This document shows, piece by piece, positions 44,301 through 53,509 of a stretch of 64,000 bases of DNA (positions are counted from its first letter, which is position 1; each line of letters starts with the position of its first letter). This stretch comes from Tritrichomonas musculus (Eukaryota > Parabasalia > Tritrichomonadida > Tritrichomonadidae): the NCBI GenBank assembly GCA_039105265.1, contig JAPFFF010000014.1:3224001-3288000 (forward strand), given 5' to 3'. Made by a program: the position numbers and the translations under genes. Under the pieces are notes generated by a model. The model saw nothing but the letters and a program-made list of their open reading frames with translations. It made no database searches and had not been told where the DNA came from.

Positions 44301-47300
44301 TACTTGATTTTGCATTAATGAAAGAAAATCGAACAAAATCAAAGCCTTTTTTTGATTGTCTTTCAAAATCCAGCATTAACAGAGAAATTTTTGTTCCATT
44401 TTATCAAAAATTAGAACAATTTGAATTTTCTTTCTATTCAGAAATTGATCAAACATTTATATCATTGTTATCATTAATTCCGCAAACGCCAGAAACAGTA
44501 GAATTGACGATGAAACGTTTATTTTCCCCTCCAACTTGTCATTGTGAAATTGTTCCATTTGTTCATACTATAGAAAGTTGGGTAGCAGCTTTGAAATTTA
44601 TTGAAACTAGTCTTGCTATTTCAAAACTTCATTCTTTAATATTTATGTTGCCTAAGGAAATAAGTCAAGCCAAATTATCATCTGACTACACATTCAAAGG
44701 AAGAATTGGAATTGGTAATATGGGTAGTACTTGCTATATGAATGCATTGTTGCAATTATTGAACTCTTTTCAACGAGTATCATTAAGTATTACTTCGAAA
44801 GATACAAAGAATGTAAAAAATATGACCCCCTTCATTCTTGAACTTCGAAATTGTTTAGCAAAGCTCCGTTATTTAAGAGGCTCTGTTCTATCGTTGAGTG
44901 AATTAGCAAAGACTATTAATCCCAAATTTAATCCTACTTTGCAGCAAGATATTGCTGAATTTTTCAATGATTTGGTTGATAAAATTCATGATGAATTGAA
45001 AGATGAAGATGATATAACTAACCTTATGAAAATCCAAATTTCATACAACATTAGCGTTGAAAATGAAATTGTCTCATCAACGCCTGATATATCATATATC
45101 TGTCAGCTTCAAACCAAAAACTCTTCTGATCAATCAAATATATCTAATCTTTCAGATGCTTTTGATCTTTATTTCAAAGATGAAAATATTGAATATACTT
45201 TGAATAATGAAAAAGTTCCTGCAAAGCGTTGGGTTTCAATTAATAAATGGCCCGACTATTTAGTCATTCAACTTCAAAGATGGGAATTTATATACACATT
45301 AAGAACAAATGGAAAGCGCAAACTAGTTCATGAATTTGATTTCCCTGTTGAATTAAAAGCTGAAGATATAAAAACACATCATGATGCTCAAAAGTGCGAT
45401 TCTGATTATACGTTATCAGGTGTTGCAATTCACAAAGGAACTGATGATCAAGGTCACTACGTTTGTATTGTCCTTGGTGATGATAACGAATGGTATTTTT
45501 GTAATGATGATAAAATTCAATACTTCGATATTAATAATCTTGCTTCTTTTACATTTGGTCAATCACCTGATGATTCTCAAGCTTCTGAAGATGTTTATAC
45601 TGGATATCTTCTCTTTTATAAGAAAGTTGGACTTAAAAATGTTCGAACCACTGAAATAAGTGTCAATAACCAATGTTTCTTACCAGAAGATTTAGAGCAA
45701 GAGATTGATCAAGCGAATGCTAAAAATTGGCCTTCAAAGATTTTCTTTTCAAGCGAATTCGTTAATTTTGCACGAAGAATGATTATAAGTAACCCTAAAG
45801 ACCTTCAAATGCTTGATATTGCTTTTACAGTACTTTTCAAAATCGCAATTTGTGATGAAATCACTCTTAGTCAATGGTGCTATTTAATGAATAATCAAAT
45901 TTTAAACAAAAATAAAAATGATGATGATAAAAGTGAAGAAATGGATTTGGTATACAATAGATTTTTCGATTACATTGAGAATGAAGTAGGAAATTCGCTT
46001 GCCCAAGTATTCGCAATTTCTGAAATTGTAACAAATAACTTCTCAAATCTGATCAACGCTGCACTTTCAAAAGTTCCAAATTCTACTAAGCCAATTCGAT
46101 CAATTCTTAAGTGCGTTCCAGATCAACAATTCTTAAAACGAATGTTTTGCTTATTCTTATTTAATACAATTTCAAGTGCCATTCAAATATTAAGAAATAA
46201 TGTTAAATGGTCAGAAGAAGATGAAACATTAACAATGATGTTGAACATTCTATCAATTCAATTGTCAAAAGAAGTTCAAAGGCAAATATCAAAACAACAT
46301 GTTGCTGCAATGAACAACGTTCTTGGTCTTTTCATTGACTATGTTAGAGTGAAAGGCTGCACTGAAACTGTTTTAAACGTTTTCGATGTAACAAGATTGA
46401 ACAAGATTAATTATATATACAAAAACTGCGAGAATTTCAATATGCTCATGCTAACTGTAAATTCAATTCAAGCAGACTTTTTCTATGAAATGCCAGATGC
46501 AACCCCAGCAACACTTGAATTGTTATCTCAAATATTGCCTCAGCAAGCCAGTAATGAAAACGATTCAAATGAACAACTTGTTCTTGATCTAAGTTTCTTC
46601 TTCCCAAGCGCAGAGGAGCTCGTTTTCTGCCCAGACCAAAAGGTCCGTATTCAAATTTGTGAATGTTTGATGGAAATGGTAGGAAAGCAAAGCGCTGAAA
46701 TGATCAACTATTTCAAAGAAGCTCTTATTAAAGAAAAATACACACCAATTCTTAAAGAAGAAAACACAATTGCACTTTTTGTTATTGGACAATTTCCAAA
46801 AATGCAATCGATAATTGAAGACCAAAGTTATTCATACATTTCAGATGCAAAAGATAACAATAACAACTCAGAGGATTACAGTAATGATGAAGATATCAAT
46901 TATCCAAATGAAGCTATTTGTATTGAATTTGCAGATGTTATTTTAAGAATTTGTTGTGTTACACCAAATGTTCTTTTGAATGAATTTAGATCAATTGTTA
47001 ATATGTTTTTAAGCTCCAAGCATGGTGTTTTAAAGAGAAAATTACTTAGATTGGTTCATCATATCATTGCATTTGACAAGTCAATAATTAATGATCCAAA
47101 TTATGAAGACTTGATTGACCAAATAATGAATAGTAATGTTACTTCTCCTTACGCTACTCAGCTTCTTTGGGCGTTTCAAGAGAAAGCAAATGGTTCTATT
47201 CTATCTGGCGCTTGTGTTGAATACTACTTAACATCTGATTACGATGAAAATACCGAAATTTTGATTAATTTGCTTAAAAAAGAATGGTTTAAGCCTTGCA

Positions 47301-47563
47301 ATGTTGAAATTCCAACTCAAGCAAGTGATTTTATAAAATTAAGAATTGCAAACGAGTTGTGGAACGTTTGGCCTGAAAAGCGCAATGAACTTTCTGTTTT
47401 CATGCTTTCTGCTTTTGATCACGCAAAACCTTTTTCCTTCTATTTGAACAATTCATCTTTATCAACAGCTTGCAAAATATTGAGTGAGTTTTGTAAAGAT
47501 GAATTAAATGCTAAAATTGAAAAACTTAAGAAGGAACCGAGTATATTAGAAATCGAAAAATAG
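41357..47563 (+). CDS. Giant USP-type ubiquitin C-terminal hydrolase (USP9X/USP24/USP34-like)
   Basis: This is a 2068-residue deubiquitinase of the cysteine-protease USP class. The Cys box GNMGSTCYMNALLQLLNS places the nucleophile at C1126, and the His box QGHYVCIVLGDDNEWYFCND places the general base at H1367, with the following acidic/Asn partner in the WYFCND strand. The N-terminal 1100 residues are helical-repeat-like, and a ubiquitin-like segment can be read near 677-752 (IKLHLQNDSDTYLTVSLHPF). The C-terminal 650 residues are again alpha-helical. This order (armadillo-like region, UBL, catalytic core, long helical tail) is that of USP9X, USP24 and USP34. The Zn-ribbon CxxC pairs found in some USPs are not visible. 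It would remove ubiquitin from protein substrates; targets unknown. Confidence 0.95.
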   Translation: MTDTIEIPSIDDFIAEGDDITDNVKNLSKTISTLLKDSPENYSKKIYDFFKSTLLSIWNTILTSPYPSRPTSLTKEISTFTEKYCLLCVHTNLIPSMVLAIYSTFDNSFRKGLFNYKVDMTLTEETIDNILESGLDDNNSNDNNNNDSILLSKRPSAEDKRRNIVLTPLICQIVQSRMFKKTKELFLNDELTIEQISAIDQLFSCIESSINSKIVSAILPMLVDITINLINTKYLYPNTKPAASDDTDKNYLPKLCNFLSTFAQMIPQPDIIDSILKILYELSGDKRPFNMRLNSISGMIHVIETVGIGNSAEMVKDAMINALTTSSQSSILDSVCNFLPKLAKETEFDDNDLHNLLLRAINSDDKLVSALIDVVNTLERNIDQFANELANYEILSPTLYCLVIGKTQNEDITRKLFNQLLSLTDKLMVRKGAIAHVDLNDRIKKHMNEEGVDLVKLLTFLFLCAPNAETIPNLIIRIFNLQQIPEDLIPVLKNSSRKLNDFDSVQSIIALFNVLIELLKKEELKFDKNPHNHFIDSLVQVVTQWIRTSQQINSETSQILKQLSELNFSQINDYVISLANELISKCNIIKSNIDFLFKVLNDTVPPKHANWLICSIFTLIHSNDELVSICYNIIIDHLQSLKNNESENKNRFINGVYLLYNAVTFEADYFMVGEQNNGFVQNIKLHLQNDSDTYLTVSLHPFHSTRRIFAEVANAMNIETDQFQLMLNDEEEKLLKFNAPLETISTLGFFNEESLANDCSENDSIPIELLFRKNEDLSVDYPITPNPKAYLTPFLNLLAPKISILFDLLEYHDSDIDLDFERRILFLIIKLFPQLHIDPKTILQEVIVGRLPLEKAILFKDCLRVFPYAVACSTNNYIKEMQLQQQQLSKKTEDSQDNNIEDENENKKLIIKQFIIELASHRYDIVSLSIACSALNSLKLQFGFDKEEMKKCLLDCQSQHVRIMASNLTSPTLTNESDFIELLDFALMKENRTKSKPFFDCLSKSSINREIFVPFYQKLEQFEFSFYSEIDQTFISLLSLIPQTPETVELTMKRLFSPPTCHCEIVPFVHTIESWVAALKFIETSLAISKLHSLIFMLPKEISQAKLSSDYTFKGRIGIGNMGSTCYMNALLQLLNSFQRVSLSITSKDTKNVKNMTPFILELRNCLAKLRYLRGSVLSLSELAKTINPKFNPTLQQDIAEFFNDLVDKIHDELKDEDDITNLMKIQISYNISVENEIVSSTPDISYICQLQTKNSSDQSNISNLSDAFDLYFKDENIEYTLNNEKVPAKRWVSINKWPDYLVIQLQRWEFIYTLRTNGKRKLVHEFDFPVELKAEDIKTHHDAQKCDSDYTLSGVAIHKGTDDQGHYVCIVLGDDNEWYFCNDDKIQYFDINNLASFTFGQSPDDSQASEDVYTGYLLFYKKVGLKNVRTTEISVNNQCFLPEDLEQEIDQANAKNWPSKIFFSSEFVNFARRMIISNPKDLQMLDIAFTVLFKIAICDEITLSQWCYLMNNQILNKNKNDDDKSEEMDLVYNRFFDYIENEVGNSLAQVFAISEIVTNNFSNLINAALSKVPNSTKPIRSILKCVPDQQFLKRMFCLFLFNTISSAIQILRNNVKWSEEDETLTMMLNILSIQLSKEVQRQISKQHVAAMNNVLGLFIDYVRVKGCTETVLNVFDVTRLNKINYIYKNCENFNMLMLTVNSIQADFFYEMPDATPATLELLSQILPQQASNENDSNEQLVLDLSFFFPSAEELVFCPDQKVRIQICECLMEMVGKQSAEMINYFKEALIKEKYTPILKEENTIALFVIGQFPKMQSIIEDQSYSYISDAKDNNNNSEDYSNDEDINYPNEAICIEFADVILRICCVTPNVLLNEFRSIVNMFLSSKHGVLKRKLLRLVHHIIAFDKSIINDPNYEDLIDQIMNSNVTSPYATQLLWAFQEKANGSILSGACVEYYLTSDYDENTEILINLLKKEWFKPCNVEIPTQASDFIKLRIANELWNVWPEKRNELSVFMLSAFDHAKPFSFYLNNSSLSTACKILSEFCKDELNAKIEKLKKEPSILEIEK

Positions 47564-48014
47564 CTATAAATAATATTATATATTATTAATAAATATTTGC
47601 GGATTTTGTTAAAGGAGCTGCTGAGCTATATTAAAATAATATGATGTTATATAAAAGTTAATACTATGTTGAACCTTTGGCTTTATAATTTTAAAAATGG
47701 AAAAGAATTTAATATATCAAAAATTCGGAAATTAAAGTTATTGAATGAATAAAAATTTGTAATATGTGTTTTATTAATTAACAGAATCGATAATTAAATA
47801 ATATCATATATCGTTAATATAAAGTTAATTATAAAAATATTATATTAGTTTTGATGTGACTTCCGAAATTAATAAAATCCGGCATGGAAACCATTGACAA
47901 ATATTATGATAAATTTGATTGAATCAAAATTAAATAAAATATAAAATAACAAACAAAATCAAATAAACAAACAAATAGCAACTCACTTTTGGAAGTGAAT
48001 TGAAGTTATATATT
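47564..48014. other. AT-rich convergent spacer
   Basis: A 450-base region between the ends of the USP gene and the LysM-TLDc gene. No gene or clear structure is visible. Confidence 0.45.
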
Positions 48015-49799
48015 TCATTCCAAATTTGGTGATGATGTGGCGCATGTTATTTTAGATTGTGATGAGGTTTGTGATGAATCATTAGATTGTAAAAATGAAG
48101 ATGATGACATTGTACTTTTTGCTGGAGGCCTTGTAATTGCATTCGTAGATAAAGAACCCACTGTATCCAAACTCCAAACTTCTATATTTAATATCTTAAA
48201 ATTGGGTTCCGACGTGAGTGATGGTGATGCAAAAGTTGCGCATTCGCCACTAAAAGCTGAACTCATTCCCGAATCGATCCAAATTGCAGAAGCACCGCCT
48301 CCTCCGATAAGAATTTGATCTTCTGGTGATGAAATGAAATAATCGTTTTCTTGTGACCATTTAAATGATTCAAAACGAGGAGAAAAATGAAAAACAAAAG
48401 ATTCGCCTGAGCCATAATAACGAGACGATATGTGTATGCCTTTCGATAAATATGATCCAATTTTTTCATCTTTATCTGTTAGAATTAATAAAACAAGAGG
48501 TATTTTTTTTTCTGTTTTGCGATAAAATGTATAATATGAGGAGCCATCATTTGAAAGGCGATAAATTAGATGCCAACTGCTATTTCTGAAACGATATGGA
48601 AGCGAGTGGCGAATTTGTGTAATGTCATCGATCGTTACAATTTCAGATGGACCATTAATAAGATTGATTGGGAATAATGGCCTAGGATTAGAGTAACGTT
48701 TTTTGAAATTAGGATCAAAAGTAGGTGTTGAAACTGTTTGCTCTGTGCCATTGATTGGATCATTATCAGTTTTGCTGTTCCTTTTTCTTTTACTTCTGCG
48801 TTTACGATCATTTTCGTTGTCATTGTCTTTATCTTTGTCTTTACGTTTTTTACCTTTATTATTTGGTGCTTTATAATATTCGGGAACCCAAGTATCAGCA
48901 TCTTCAAGAAGGATCACGTCCCCGCCTTCTGTTGTATTTAAATTATGGTCATTGTTATCTTGTAAAATATTGGGATTCAAATTTTGTGTTTCTGTATTTT
49001 CATTATTATTATTATTTGCATCACTGCTATTGCCTATTAGTCCTTCTTTCTTTTTCTTCATTGTTTCAATTCTCCTTTTATTAACAGCAGTAACAAGTTC
49101 ATGTTTAAAAGGTTCTATATGTTTTCTCATGCTAGAAAAGAAAACACAATTGAATTTTGAATTTTCTGAAGACTCGTCAGCATTATTATTTAGATCAGTA
49201 ACATGAACTTCTGTTCCTGACTGAATAACTTTTGATTCATCATAATTAATCATCATAAGGTACAAAAGTTCTTCTGGTTTGATTTCTTTTAATGATAAAG
49301 GCGATTGGATATCAACTTGTAATGGTGTTGGTGGGTAAGAAGATGGAAGAGATGATGAATAACTTGTGTTTTGCATGTGTTTTGAAGATACTGGTGTTGG
49401 GGGAATTGTAGTTATCTCGTTAAAAGGATGGATGATAATATCAATATCTTTAATTCCATCAAATAGTATTGTTAATGATTCATCTCTAACTTCTGCATTG
49501 AAAACAATTCGATCGGGATAAAGGAAAAGATGTCCATGAGGTGAATGACCTTCAATATTGTTTGGGTCAACAAGACGAGCTGGAATATCTTTCATGTATC
49601 CATCATCAATATCACGTTTCCATACTTTAATGACATCACCTGGGAGAATGAAATCACTCAACATATGATTAATTTGTAGAATCCAAGAAACTGTAACATC
49701 AAATCTAACTGCAATAGATTGTAAAGTATCTCCATTTTGTACAATATATTGATGAGAATTATCATTATCATTCTGAGATTCGTCTTCTTTATTATTCAT
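48015..49799 (-). CDS. OXR1: LysM-TLDc protein, OXR1/NCOA7-like
   Basis: The 594-residue protein has the full OXR1/NCOA7 order: a LysM domain at about 17-60 (YIVQNGDTLQSIAVRFDV, ILPGDVIKVW), a GRAM-like segment at about 85-135 (GHLFLYPDRIVFNAEV), a long Asn/Lys-rich linker with a basic stretch (KKRKDKDKDN.., RKRRSKRKRNSK) and a C-terminal TLDc domain at about 385-555 (LPYRFRNSSWHLIYRLSNDG, ESFVFHFSPRFESFKW, ILIGGGGASAIWIDSGMSSA, FKILNIEVWSL). TLDc proteins bind and disassemble or inhibit the V-ATPase and protect against oxidative stress in other eukaryotes. A Ser/Thr-rich tail of about 40 residues follows. The basic linker may be a nuclear signal. The symbol is given by family, not as proven orthology. 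Confidence 0.92.
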   Translation of the reverse strand: MNNKEDESQNDNDNSHQYIVQNGDTLQSIAVRFDVTVSWILQINHMLSDFILPGDVIKVWKRDIDDGYMKDIPARLVDPNNIEGHSPHGHLFLYPDRIVFNAEVRDESLTILFDGIKDIDIIIHPFNEITTIPPTPVSSKHMQNTSYSSSLPSSYPPTPLQVDIQSPLSLKEIKPEELLYLMMINYDESKVIQSGTEVHVTDLNNNADESSENSKFNCVFFSSMRKHIEPFKHELVTAVNKRRIETMKKKKEGLIGNSSDANNNNNENTETQNLNPNILQDNNDHNLNTTEGGDVILLEDADTWVPEYYKAPNNKGKKRKDKDKDNDNENDRKRRSKRKRNSKTDNDPINGTEQTVSTPTFDPNFKKRYSNPRPLFPINLINGPSEIVTIDDITQIRHSLPYRFRNSSWHLIYRLSNDGSSYYTFYRKTEKKIPLVLLILTDKDEKIGSYLSKGIHISSRYYGSGESFVFHFSPRFESFKWSQENDYFISSPEDQILIGGGGASAIWIDSGMSSAFSGECATFASPSLTSEPNFKILNIEVWSLDTVGSLSTNAITRPPAKSTMSSSSFLQSNDSSQTSSQSKITCATSSPNLE

Positions 49800-49869
49800 G
49801 AATGAATAATAATCTTATTTTCGTAGAATAATTTTTTTTTCTAAGAAAAATATTGGCAAGCAAACTTTT

Positions 49870-51161
49870 TTAAGGGTGTACTGCTGTAAAATATATAAAC
49901 CTTTCAAAATACAAAAATCTTATAGAAAATAAATTCAATGGTGGCTTTTTCGGAAAAAGTTTAGGTCAATTTGCGCATTTTTTCTCCTAAACGATCAAGA
50001 CGAATATCCAATTTAATACGTTATTGTAGAAAATAAATTCAATGGTTGCTCTTTCGGAAAAAGTTTAGATAGTTTAGAAATTAAATATTTTTATGATTGA
50101 AATATTTTTTTATAATATTGGTCTTAGTTTTATGTTATTTATTTCATTTTTACCGGAAGGAAATAATTTCACCAAAAAATTGAATAAAATAATTATTTCA
50201 GAAAAAGTTGAAATATATGAACAATTTTTAATAATAGATTAAATTAATTTAAATTTATTTTATTCAGTAAACATTTATTTTTATATATTTATCTCTATTT
50301 ATTATTTTATTTATAACTATATATTATTTAAATATTGTTACATGTTAAATATTATATGCATCAATAAATATTATCAAAATTAAAAAAACCAAAAATTATA
50401 TATTGAATTGACCTTTCAAATATTCTCAAATAGAAAAAATATTTTTAAACTTTTTCATAAATTATTTTTTTATTATAATAAGATTATATCTATCTTTCTT
50501 TGATTTATTTATATAATATTATTCTATTTATATATCTATAATATAAATATATAAATATATTCATAAAAATAATTTTATAATATTTTTCCTAGTAAAGTTT
50601 TTAACATAAAAAAAAATTAAATATATTTTTTTTAATTTTAAAAGAATTAATATTGCAGTAAATATTTCCTTAAATAATTTAATATTGAAATTTATATAAT
50701 ATATAATTTATATAAACACAGTAAAATGAATAATATATGCAAATCATACTATTAATAAGAAGGTTTATATATGATATAAAATCATAATGTCTTTCACAAA
50801 AAGTTATATAATTCTTAAAATAAAATAAATTAAATAAAAAGTTTTATATTATTATTTCTTTTTGTATCTCATGAAATATTAGAAAAATATTAAATATATA
50901 TTTAAATATAAATTAATAAATGAATATAAATATATATAAATTTAAAAATAAGTTATATAATCTTTTTATAAAGAGATTTTCTTAATAATTATTTTGAAAA
51001 TCAGATTTTTTTGAGATCTAAATATAAAAATAATTACTATTATATTTATTTATTGTATTGTATTGTATTTAAAATAAAATTTATATTTTTAAAATTAATA
51101 ATTGTTGCTTTTGAGAAAGCTCATTGAATTTTTTCTTCAGAATTATCAAGTACACCCTTAA
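49870..51161. mobile_element. 1.29-kb TTAA-flanked element with 13-bp inverted ends
   Basis: The sequence opens TTAAGGGTGTACT and closes AGTACACCCTTAA, so a TTAA target site with GGGTGTACT termini is a natural reading, as in piggyBac-type insertion. Subterminal stretches are also inverted: TAGAAAATAAATTCAATGG near 49923 and 50027 and its degenerate complement near 51110. The two left copies (49923-49962 and 50027-50067) form an internal direct repeat about 104 bases apart. The interior is more than 80% AT with no coding frame, so it would be a non-autonomous element. Short TIRs could in principle arise by chance in such AT-rich DNA, but the GGGTGTAC core is GC-containing. Confidence 0.6.
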
Positions 51162-51383
51162 CAAGAATTTTTAATTCAATAATACATTTTTATTATTATT
51201 ATTATTATTATTTTATGTTATATAATAAATTACTACTCTAATATTTTTTTTAGAATTCTGATATTGCAAATTCAATTTAATTCCACAAAACTTTTTCATA
51301 TGTGAACAAATTTTTATAATTTTTTTCTGAGAAATAAACAATTCAAAAATGATGGATAAAAGATTTCTCAGAAATAATTCAAA

Positions 51384-51606
51384 TAATATTAAACCTTGTT
51401 TTTTTATTTGCACCTCCTTTTCAAAATAAACTATATTTTCTTCATTAATAAATAGGTTTTAAAAAGAATTTATGCATAATTTAAATAAATTATATAATGT
51501 AGTATATTATTTATAATTTTAAAATAAATATAAATGAGTGGTTATCAATATAATGCAATTTTAATTTAAATGGCAGGTGCAAAAAAAAAAACAAGGTTTA
51601 ATATTA
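51384..51606. repeat. Inverted repeat of about 32 bp, 159-bp spacer (possible small MITE)
   Basis: TAATATTAAACCTTGTTTTT at the left is mirrored as the complement AAACAAGGTTTAATATTA at the right; the arms include TTTGCACCT / AGGTGCAAA and differ only in poly-A/T length and one base. Total length 223 bp. Confidence 0.7.
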
Positions 51607-51742
51607 AAACTTTTTGAAAAAAAAAATAAAATAATTACCGAATATCAAATACTTTTTAAGCTACAGAATTTGTGTTATAACTTTATATTAACATTTAGGA
51701 TTTAATTATTTAAGTAAATAAGATGATGACGAAATCGAAATT

Positions 51743-51744
<2 letters not shown>

Positions 51745-51778
<34 letters not shown>
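51745..51778 (+). repeat. T34 homopolymer
   Basis: Thirty-four consecutive T on the plus strand in gene-free DNA. Confidence 0.9.
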
Positions 51779-51779
<1 letters not shown>

Positions 51780-52513
51780 GTTTGTCCGGCAATGATTTGA
51801 AGATGATAATTGTCTTATTATAAAAAAATTAAATTGAAACTAGAGAAAATTATTCTATGAGATCATTCAAATAAATTTGTGTATCATTAGGTCAAAAAAA
51901 AAACATTGTTATTGTATAAATATCCTGTGATTTTGTTAGTAAAAATATATTTTAAAGATATTATTAATATATAAATATAGTTGTATATACAATTTTCATT
52001 AAATAAATTATTATTATAAGACAAAAGCTGAAATTTTTTTAAATTTTTTTTTTATAAATAAATAAGCATGATTTAAGCAGCTAAATACCAGATAGTATAC
52101 AATAACAATGTATACAAATTATCAATTAAAATAATATTTCAATAAATTTATTGAATATGTAAATGGAAGAAACTAATTTTTAAGTGATTCCGATGTTGAT
52201 AGTTATATTAAATTATTGTTGGAGGCTATACTTTACCTTATGTAAATAACATTTGTTAACATTTTTTTAGAAAAAAGTTGTTTTTTCTGATTATAATTTG
52301 ATCTCTAGATTGTTCTTTTCTCATACAATGTTCTTCGTTGTGATTTGGAAGACGAAAGCATTGCGGTGATTCATTTTAAACTTGCATTCAACTCAAGGAT
52401 ATACTTTTGGGTATCTCAGTATTTCAAATGAAGTACTTCGTGTATATCAACAGTCAATTAAAATTTATTTTGACCTTTACGTATTGAAAAAGTTTGTCCC
52501 AAACCAAATGAAT

Positions 52514-52761
52514 TTAAGGTACAAATCCAATACGTTATTTTTTGAATAGGAGAACGTTTATTATTTGAATAGTTGCATGTCTCTGAAAAAGTTTAAATTG
52601 ACTAGGTTTGTTTTTGACACTTATTTTACAATTTAAATAAACATCATGACATGTTATATGAAATGAATGAAAACAATCGTTTTTTATTTAACATGTCATC
52701 TTATTCTATGAGAATGTCAAAAAAAATTGCGGTTACTAAACGTACTGGATTTGTACCTTAA
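52514..52761. mobile_element. 240-bp TTAA-flanked MITE with about 19-bp TIRs
   Basis: Between two TTAA sites (52514-52517 and 52758-52761) the ends read GGTACAAATCCAATACGTT and, as complement, GGTACAAATCCAGTACGTT, one mismatch in 19. The inside has an 11-bp inverted repeat ATGACATGTTA/TAACATGTCAT. No coding capacity. TTAA plus GG-starting TIRs links it to the same insertion class as the 49870 element, though the TIR sequences differ. Confidence 0.78.
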
Positions 52762-52965
52762 CTTTATTGTATATAATTAAGCATAGATGGTAATATTCAT
52801 CATGGAAGTATGTGAAATATAATAGCGATTATAAATTCAGAAGATTAAATTCTCAAGTAATTAATTCAGTGGTTTATTACCATTTTAAATTCTAAAAAAA
52901 AATTTATGTCATGTCATTTTTTCACAAATTTGTTTTGAAAATAATTTTATTTTTTAATTAAATTA

Positions 52966-53431
52966 GGCTTGTTATTTTGAGAATCGATATCAAAAACGTC
53001 ACTTTTTTGCATCTGATACTCAATTATCAGTTTAAAAATCTGATATCGAGATTATCGATTATCAAGATATCAGATATGAAATGTGATATAAAAATAATTG
53101 ATATCAGTAACCGGGATCTCGAGATCTCAAACATATTTATCTTTTTTTATAATTGGTATTTGTGATTTTAAAATACTTAAAAATAAATAATAGAATGTAT
53201 TGATGTTTATTTCAAGATAAAAATCAAAAAATACATTCTTTTTAAAGAAATATTTGAGATTGAATTACGATCATATATTTATCAAAAAGTTTAATTGAAA
53301 ATTCTGATATCAAAAGCTGAGAAAAAAAATCCTCGATCTCTGAAATCGATCGCGAGTATCAGTGCATATTTGTGTATCGATATCAAAAAGTCAATCAATT
53401 ATCGACCTCGAGAATCGGAGAATAACAAGCC
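52966..53431. mobile_element. 466-bp MITE, copy 2 (TA-flanked)
   Basis: This is the second copy of the element at 30624-31096, in the same orientation. It begins GGCTTGTTATT and ends AATAACAAGCC, flanked by TA. Each copy has a different base at position 2, but in both the left and right ends still match. It lies about 80 bases beyond the last ankyrin-gene segment. Confidence 0.85.
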
Positions 53432-53509
53432 TAAATTAAATAAATAAGAAAAATAATAATGAAAATAATATTTTTACTCAAAAATGCTTGGGTTGAAAGT
53501 CTTTTATTT

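Larger units (their letters stand above)
51162..52513. other. Gene-free AT-rich region with short repeats
   Basis: Apart from a hairpin pair at 51384-51606 and a T34 tract (separate entries) I see a (TTA)n run near 51190-51213 and no gene on either strand. Confidence 0.5.
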
